From positions 1 to 61,144 of the forward strand of contig DLMH01000045.1 in NCBI GenBank assembly GCA_002478115.1: a stretch of DNA of 61,144 nt, in the 5' to 3' direction. The notes beneath the pieces were generated by a model that was not told the origin of the DNA, made no database searches, and saw only the letters and a list, made by a program, of their open reading frames with translations. The DNA comes from Candidatus Acidiferrum typicum. GTDB lineage: Bacteria > Acidobacteriota > Terriglobia > Acidiferrales > UBA7541. The first letter of the stretch is position 1; every line of letters starts with the position of its first letter. This document shows positions 56,401-61,144 of the stretch, piece by piece. The translations under genes were made by a program, and so were the position numbers.

Positions 56401-56678
56401 TTGAGTTGCACGGTATTGATCTGGGCTATCGTCGGTGAATAGGTTTGTGCAAAGAGGTCTCCGAGATTGGCCGTCATCTGCTCCATGCCGGCTTCCGCGG
56501 CGTAGAAAGCGGTCACATCGTCGTTGTTCGAGCCACTCAGTTGCTGGTTGGTAATCAGCAGGACGCAGAAACCAACCAGAAGGCTGGACATGAGAAAGAG
56601 CAAGAGAAGCGATGTGATGAGGGCAACGCCAGCGTCATCACGCAAAAGTTTCGATTTCTTGAATAAATTCATGCTCAT
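53484..56678 (-). CDS. pilX: Large PilX-like pilus assembly protein
   Basis: 1064 residues. N-terminus DDAGVALITSLLLLFLMSSLLVGF resembles the PilX membrane helix, then TNQQLSGSNNDDVTAFYAAEAGMEQM. The C-terminal ~900 residues are a large beta-rich region without PilY1 vWA signature, containing VVYISDRRGNYEDPAVQTITG and Asp/Asn-rich loops. Far longer than Pseudomonas PilX (~200). Minor pilins initiate type IV pili. ATG with AGGAG 6 nt upstream. It follows PilW, PilV and FimT-like genes in one operon. Confidence 0.85.
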   Translation of the reverse strand: MSMNLFKKSKLLRDDAGVALITSLLLLFLMSSLLVGFCVLLITNQQLSGSNNDDVTAFYAAEAGMEQMTANLGDLFAQTYSPTIAQINTVQLNPPLLPNIQYLTSNGSSGYTITPGAYDAYGNPAPTISTIKSGTYAGMTAMLTEYTMYVNARTSAGREVKLQRTVQTVGIPMFQFGIFSNTDLSFFAGPNFQFGGRTHTNGNLFLAEGNGDTLTMSDKVDAYKDVIRTNLENGWAVSTNYTGTVQITTQPGGSNYRTLGTAEGSLTGTIGSSADASWPTISTGNAPADYNSNLTNGQGSAYPQFSTGSKLLNLGIVTIGNGTTQSIDLIRRPNPGEAATVTGERYFAQASLKILLSDNAQDIMSSNVPCIGDSTPPFDLSSIAMPPGVGGVNWTGAAATLYTKMVAKGVTPLPLAASGAASALPPGAYNTLDGYWTPNQGPSGIAYTWPVIKGFLKIEEQTAYGSPCGTWKDVTLEILSYGYVGRNINPVPQSLDGATLNPQWNQNATLMQTGAAPNITVPPAAALGYQNGPLVATTNYGITVFNAASVSTPANPLTCPDPHPWAVIRLERIRDNPSSVYYNSGALVPATKTTTGNLPYQSYLGEACGVDPNTATRLPATRNTLATNGVTTTWVPQTYDFWPNVLFDSREGTLRDTLISAANLPTLNGAMQYIELDGQNLASWFGGKINTMATTGQSTRDPVVAPNNYVVYISDRRGNYEDPAVQTITGGWPPLSFTQHETGEYGWNDIVNFTPNPTTGCPDGVLDSGEDPNVGTTFAGQFYYYGASQAHIHALGAQNTTTNPLQPGQIGVFSTLATNGLQANSVCTAVPAYSTTDKIWPMMVAANTNSPRENAPLFFRRAVKIVNASLLTAVGTCPGGANCGLTIATENPAYLQGDFNSNSAGNDFTDPSIAASVAADAITLISDSWNDVNSFAFPYNSGNRAGISTDYRLAVVAGANPYFQNPTGVIYQDYGTDGGVHNFLRFLENWNGTLSYEGSIVDLYYSRQANGTYKCGNINAVYQPPTRGYVFDSNFLTPALLPPRTPLFRDVNTTGWTRLLLPTQ

Positions 56679-56690
56679 TTCCGGCTCCTC

Positions 56691-57878
56691 TTATTGGTAA
56701 CGATTGACGTAGGCCAAACTGCGCAGGCTGACCTGTGTCATCAAATTGCTTCGGGCATAGATGGTTTTGTTGGCTTGTTGGACCGATTGACTCGAGCGCG
56801 CGCCGAGATAGACGTCCACCGAGCGAATATTCGCCTCGGAATTCCCCGTGGGCACGGAATTCTGGTTCGAAGGATTGGTGACCCCATCGACGTAGTTATA
56901 GGTGAACTGCAAGTTTTCCAGAGTCTCTCCGACAGGCGTGGGAGATTTCATGTTGACCTGGCGGATCAACCTCGTGTACGGCGGGCTGCTGATGTTGTCC
57001 AGGTAGTACGTAATCATCCAGATCCGCGTGGCGAGAGTCGCGGGAAAGCAGGAAGCAGCGCCGCCGCAGTTGGAGCTGGTCTGCAAATACTGAATGGTGC
57101 CGCCGCTCTCGGTGCGGCCGTTCAAAGCAAACAGGTCATTCGGGCCAAAGGTCACCGCCTGCCCGCTAACACTCGTAACCCACAGGAGGGCGGTTCCCTT
57201 GGGGTTGCTGAACATGATGAGGTCACCGGTATTGATCGTGATCAAATTGGCTGTGGTGGTGCTGGAAATGTTTACGCAATTGATATCGAACGTGGCGGTG
57301 ACGGTCGTGCCGCTGAATTGGAGTTTGCCATTCGGGCATCCCGCGACTGCCGGCGGTCCCGTCGAGGCCGGTTGATTGATGGGCACCCCATCAAGGCCGA
57401 TGGTATTGTCCGCGTAAAGCATGGTGATTTCGTCGGTAATGCTGTTGGGATTCGCGGCCGTACCAGTGGTCGCGTCTGGAGCCGTGATGAAGGGCCCCAT
57501 CCCGTTGCCCGGCTCGACAGCGGGTATCGAGGATTCGCAGGTCGCCCCCGGGTAGGGAAACGTGCTCGTGCCATTGAGCATGGGCCGATTGATCCGCGGG
57601 GTGGTACCACACGGAGCCGTGAATGGGATGGAGATACCGCCGGTAGGAATTCCCGTGCCCGCCTGCTGCAGGTCCAACTGGATCATGTTCAACCCAGCCC
57701 GCAAATTTTCGCTCATGTCTGACCCTTGCGCGACCACCTGGTTCGACTGCGACGCATCATGGAACGCGATTACGGCTGCGTACAGCAGGATCAGTGTGAC
57801 ACCCATGGCGATCATCAATTCGATCAGGGTAAAGCCCGCGAGTTTTTTATTTGGTTGGACTGTCATCGTAGGCCTCAT
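56691..57878 (-). CDS. pilW: PilW-like minor pilin
   Basis: 395 residues; type IV prepilin leader KKLAGFTLIELMIAMGVTLILLY with cleavage after Gly and Glu at mature position 5. The rest is beta-rich. The ATG at 57878 overlaps the preceding gene (ATGA); an ATG at 57866 also fits. Confidence 0.88.
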   Translation of the reverse strand: MRPTMTVQPNKKLAGFTLIELMIAMGVTLILLYAAVIAFHDASQSNQVVAQGSDMSENLRAGLNMIQLDLQQAGTGIPTGGISIPFTAPCGTTPRINRPMLNGTSTFPYPGATCESSIPAVEPGNGMGPFITAPDATTGTAANPNSITDEITMLYADNTIGLDGVPINQPASTGPPAVAGCPNGKLQFSGTTVTATFDINCVNISSTTTANLITINTGDLIMFSNPKGTALLWVTSVSGQAVTFGPNDLFALNGRTESGGTIQYLQTSSNCGGAASCFPATLATRIWMITYYLDNISSPPYTRLIRQVNMKSPTPVGETLENLQFTYNYVDGVTNPSNQNSVPTGNSEANIRSVDVYLGARSSQSVQQANKTIYARSNLMTQVSLRSLAYVNRYQ

Positions 57879-58420
57879 GAGAAATTGGAAATTAAGCTGG
57901 AGATTTGATACTGGAATGTTTGCCCTTCAAACGTCCAATTGACGGTCACCGTGATGCTCTTCAGGTTGGGCGTGTTGGCGACCGGGGCGATCAGAATGGT
58001 GCGCGTCATCCAGGGATTCAAATTGATTGAGACGTCGTCGGCAGTCCCGAAAATGCCGTCCGGCCCCGGAGCGACTACGATGGAGTCAGGATTGGTGGAG
58101 TCATCGTCCGCGGTTCCGAACAAGCCGTCCGGGCCTGGCGCATACAGCGGCTGCGCATTATCCTTGAAAATGCCGCCATTCGACACGTTGTTGATTTGCG
58201 CGCTGGTGACGAGTCGCGTGTCGCGCGCTGTGAAAATGGTCTCCATCGCTTCTTGTGCTTTTTGTTGTGCGATGTATTGAATTTGGGTCTGGTAGGAAGC
58301 CCTGAGACCCTGGGTGAAAATGGAAACGAGGGAGAGAACGCCGAAGGAAAGGACGGCCATGGCGACCATCACCTCGATAAGCGTAAATCCTCTTTGTTTT
58401 CGCGGCCGACTGTTTTTCAT
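57875..58420 (-). CDS. pilV: PilV-like minor pilin with GPDGxFGTADD tandem repeat
   Basis: 181 residues; prepilin leader QRGFTLIEVMVAMAVLSFGVLSLVSIF. Residues ~92-130 contain two copies of APGPDGLFGTADD and APGPDGIFGTADD, Asp/Gly-rich loops like calcium-binding DG-x-DD modules. AGGAG 9 nt upstream of ATG 58420 overlaps the FimT-like stop. Confidence 0.88.
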   Translation of the reverse strand: MKNSRPRKQRGFTLIEVMVAMAVLSFGVLSLVSIFTQGLRASYQTQIQYIAQQKAQEAMETIFTARDTRLVTSAQINNVSNGGIFKDNAQPLYAPGPDGLFGTADDDSTNPDSIVVAPGPDGIFGTADDVSINLNPWMTRTILIAPVANTPNLKSITVTVNWTFEGQTFQYQISSLISNFS

Positions 58421-58432
58421 GGGCTGATGCTC

Positions 58433-59068
58433 CTATTCGATCCAAACCAGTGATGGCGCCCCGTTGAGAGGACCGATGAAGGTGTAGGGGCGCACCCTGC
58501 CGGTACTGCCCATAATCGTGACAGCTCGCGCCGTCGCGGGCTGGTTTGGGATACCGATAAAAACGCTTCCGTTATAGACCGTGGTGCCAAATTCATCCGC
58601 GCTAAACTGTCCTGTCGAGGAGAAATACATGGTCGTGGGGCAGCAACTGATGCCTCCGATACACACCGGAGAAGCGCCGGAACAGGTGCCAAATCCCATC
58701 GGCGTATCGGGAACACCACTTTCCATTACAAACTGTGTGTTCGTCGGCAGGGGCATAGTGATGAGAGGCCCGGCAACGTCCCCGTTGACATTCGGACGCG
58801 CTTGGACCTGGTAGCTGACTGTGTAAGGTTCCTTAGCTGTAGAGTAAGTGTTAAACCAGACTTGTACGGCGCGGCGTTGGCTGATGGCCAATTGTCTGGC
58901 TACACGCAGTTGGCCGATGACGACGTCCTTGGCTGAGTTGGCCTGATAACTCTCCATGGTGCCGAAGCTCTTGAAAAGCGAGATGCCCGCTAGAATGGAC
59001 ATGATGCCGATTACGATAAGGGTTTCCAGCAAGGAGAAGCCCTGCTCTTTTCTATTTTTGTGATTCAT
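58433..59068 (-). CDS. fimT: FimT/GspH-like pseudopilin
   Basis: 211 residues. Prepilin leader KEQGFSLLETLIVIGIMSILAGISLF, then LRVARQLAISQRRAVQVWFNT (GspH-like). ATG 59068 has GGGGAG 6 nt ahead; TTG 59074 overlaps that site. First gene of the operon. Confidence 0.88.
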   Translation of the reverse strand: MNHKNRKEQGFSLLETLIVIGIMSILAGISLFKSFGTMESYQANSAKDVVIGQLRVARQLAISQRRAVQVWFNTYSTAKEPYTVSYQVQARPNVNGDVAGPLITMPLPTNTQFVMESGVPDTPMGFGTCSGASPVCIGGISCCPTTMYFSSTGQFSADEFGTTVYNGSVFIGIPNQPATARAVTIMGSTGRVRPYTFIGPLNGAPSLVWIE

Positions 59069-59074
59069 GGGCAA

Positions 59075-60076
59075 CTCCCCTTCACTAAGACATTCGCTTC
59101 CGAAATGGCGGTATCGACGGATTGCCAGGTGTTTCCCGCCGCCCTTCCCCGGCCATTTGCTGGGCTAAGGGGCATCACGCTAGACCGCGGCGTCGACTAC
59201 ACCCGCTCCGCCGATACTGGAAGCTAAGCTAGTGGTATCGCATTGAAGTGTGAGCCAGCAACTGGACGAAAGTACTGCTTTGGAGCAGTGGGGGTGCACC
59301 CGTCCGCGCTTCCTAGCGGGACAGTTACTAAGGTTTAGGAGGATGAGAACAAACTCAGATGGGCAGGACGTCGCGACGCCTTTGTCTAAGCGATTGGCTC
59401 ATAAGGAATTGCGCGGCATCCGACGGCTTTCCGCCTAGAGGTGCAGGAAATCTCGCAGCATGGGTTTGGTGGGAAGTTTGGCGGAAGTCCCAATTGCGAT
59501 AGTACTTTCGTTGTTGCTGCTCTGACACCGCTCAGGGGGAAATGCGACAAATTCAGGCCGCTTGCGTGCAAACTCGAGGCCGGAAGCCAAGGCTTCGGCC
59601 TGGTGGCGAGCGAAGGCGCGGGCAGTTGAATCCGTTGCATGAGCTACCGCAATTTGGACACGATATGCAGATTCTGGCCTTCCGCTAGGCTGGTGCGAGA
59701 CGGCTTTGCCCGAAGAGACAAGGCGCCATCCAATAGAGGCTCTGACTTTGCCGCTGCCTGGGTCACGTTTTCGCCTGGCGAGCAGCACCCCGAAGAAGCT
59801 ACCGACAAACTGGACAGTGCTTCGGTCCCCATTTCCCGCGCGCCCACCGTGCAAGATTCCCCTGACGAATTCGAGCAGTTTGTAGCGTAAGCGTTTGTAA
59901 TATGAGAAATTAAGGAGAGAGCGCCCGTAGCTCAGTTGGATAGAGCGTCTGCCTTCTAACAATGAATGCAGGAATTCCAAATGCTTTGCTGAGCGTCGCT
60001 TACGGCTTCTCTCTCCCGAAAACTCACTCTCAGTTATACCGAAGTAGTACCGACTCCCTTTTCTCAGTGCGGACTC
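59075..60076. other. Gene-poor interval between pilin operon and sdaA
   Basis: No recognised gene. A 181-codon minus-strand frame (59435-59980) begins inside the tRNA fragment and has no ribosome site or known domain, so I do not call it. The interval also contains the pilin operon promoter region. Confidence 0.5.
59921..59959 (+). pseudogene. 5' half of tRNA-Arg (UCU), truncated
   Basis: GCGCCCGTAGCTCAGTTGGA followed by TAGAGCGTCTGCCTTCTAA is the acceptor 5' strand, D-arm and anticodon arm through UCU of tRNA-Arg. The variable region, T-arm and 3' acceptor strand are absent downstream, so it cannot be functional as seen. Confidence 0.8.
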
Positions 60077-61129
60077 TCAGCATTCGATGATATTCAACGT
60101 CGCTAGTCCATCCGACGATGTCTCCTTGTGGCGGGTTTGCATATCCTTCCCGGACTCATACATGGCCTTGATCGCCTGATCGAGCGAAGCGCTGTGTTCG
60201 CCACTCTCCCGCATCGCCATGCGGCAAGCGTTGATCGGCTTCACAGCCCCCATTGCATTTCGCTCAATGCACGGAATCTGCACAAGACCTCCGATGGGAT
60301 CACAGGTCATGCCCAGGTTGTGTTCCATACTGATTTCCGCGGCATGCTCGATCTGTTGATTTGTCCCACTCAGTGCCGCCACCAGCCCGGCCGCAGCCAT
60401 AGAACACGCCACGCCGACTTCACCCTGGCAGCCGACTTCCGCACCGGAAATGGAAGCGTTTTCCTTGTACAAAATCCCAATCGCGGCCGCGGTCAGGAAG
60501 AACCAGAAAAGTCCATCGCGGGAAGCTCCTTCGACAAATATCCAGTAATAGTGCGCTACTGCCGCAACGACACCAGCCGCGCCGTTCGTGGGCGCGGTCA
60601 CCATTCGTCCCCCGGCTGCGTTCTCTTCATTGACAGCCATTGCGAAGACATTCACCCAATCCATCGCATGCAACGGATCTTTTTCTCCCTCCGTCTCGAG
60701 TTTTCGCGGGAGCGCAGGGGCCCGCCGACGAACCCGGAGTCCTCCCGGCAAGACGCCTTCCGCTCGGAATCCTCGCGCGACACATTGGCACATCGTACTC
60801 CAGATGCGATCCACGTAATCCCGAATCTCCCCTTCATTGTGGGAAGCCTTCTCATTTTCGAAAACAATTTGCCAAATCGACAGCCCACGTTCTTCAGCCA
60901 AGTTCAACAACTGGGCAGCGCTGCCAAAGGGATAGGGGATTGTTCGGTCCGCGATAGGTGTACTCTCATCACCTTCACGAATAATGAAGCCGCTGCCAAT
61001 GGAGTAGTAGAGGGCCTCGTGAATCGTTATCCCTGCTTGGTCGAATGCTGAGAAGCGCATTCCGTTGGAATGTTTTGGCAGAGTTTGGTCCTTGTGAAAG
61101 AGTAGGTCTGTCGCTTCTTGGAAGCCGAC
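60077..61129 (-). pseudogene. sdaA: L-serine dehydratase (SdaA type), apparent frameshift near window edge
   Basis: Fe-S enzyme that converts L-serine to pyruvate and ammonia. The alpha domain is clear: TAPTNGAAGVVAAVAHYYW, SISGAEVGCQGEVGVACSMAA, CDPIGGLVQIPCIERNAMGA. An ATG at 61060 opens the listed frame, but homologous residues LLFHKDQTLPKHSNG continue upstream of it to ~61129, where TGA then TAA interrupt. The triplets GAT-AAG-CAT just beyond match the expected continuation in another frame, so one base seems missing near 61131. The N-terminal beta domain lies outside. It is a frameshift or a sequencing error. Confidence 0.75.
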
Positions 61130-61144
61130 TCATGCTTATCCGGT

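Noticed and set aside
59435..59980. 181-codon minus-strand frame
   Set aside because: Begins in the tRNA fragment, no ribosome site, no recognised domain.
59921..60076. Group I intron in tRNA-Arg
   Set aside because: No intron core or T-arm half found in the following ~150 nt.
1..61144. CRISPR array, toxin-antitoxin or phage cluster beyond the element edge
   Set aside because: No regularly spaced repeats and no Cas, structural phage or clear toxin genes are visible in the window.

Overview
The window is GC-rich bacterial chromosome with dense gene packing and short, often overlapping gene junctions. The gene families point to Acidobacteriota, probably Terriglobia-like. The reasons are an exported protein with a chitobiase/beta-hexosaminidase C-terminal-type domain, large PilX-like proteins beside PilV/PilW/FimT minor pilins, a tandem pair of PYROXD2-like oxidoreductases beside a GcvT-like protein, M61 and S9 peptidases, and small interspersed intergenic repeats. 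The taxonomy is an inference and no database search was possible.

Layout. 1-2.98 kb: edge of an integrative element with a ribbon-helix-helix-like protein, a small HTH protein and a tyrosine integrase that runs into tRNA-Leu(UAA). 3.2-13.3 kb: a compact operon-like run for the pentose phosphate pathway and glycolysis (tkt, rpiB, tal, pgi, gnd, zwf, pgl, fbaB) that ends at a clear intrinsic terminator. 13.4-22.5 kb: exported and envelope proteins, a cupin, a polysaccharide-lyase remnant, a pentapeptide-repeat membrane protein, a PilZ protein, a NarL-type two-component pair and a Gly-rich secreted protein. 22.8-30.3 kb: tRNA-His, two APC permeases, a HAD phosphatase, P5C dehydrogenase, a VOC protein and an ICMT-like methyltransferase. 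30.4-33.6 kb: a TAT-exported amine-oxidase-like flavoprotein downstream of a membrane tetrahaem cytochrome fused to an FGE/sulfatase-modifying-factor-like domain. 33.8-39.5 kb: a ROK kinase, a class 1 isoprenoid enzyme, an outer-membrane barrel and an AT-richer hypothetical gene, set among several families of intergenic repeats. 39.6-52.5 kb: an amine and peptide catabolism neighbourhood (two PYROXD2-like FAD enzymes, a divergent GcvT-like protein, P1 peptidase, class III aminotransferase, M61 peptidase, APC permease, S9 peptidase). 52.7-59.1 kb: a DUF4126 protein and a type IV minor-pilin operon. 59.1-61.1 kb: a truncated tRNA-Arg and an L-serine dehydratase gene with an apparent frameshift at the window edge.

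Together the genes describe a heterotroph with a consolidated hexose/pentose phosphate module (NADPH, ribose-5-P, erythrose-4-P). It also has much capacity to take up and degrade peptides, amino acids and probably amines (permeases, M61, S9 and P1 peptidases, P5C dehydrogenase, serine deaminase, aminotransferase, flavin oxidases). The unit most likely to be undescribed is the cytochrome/FGE fusion paired with the exported flavoprotein. The PYROXD2 x2 plus GcvT group, possibly an oxidative N-demethylation module, is second.
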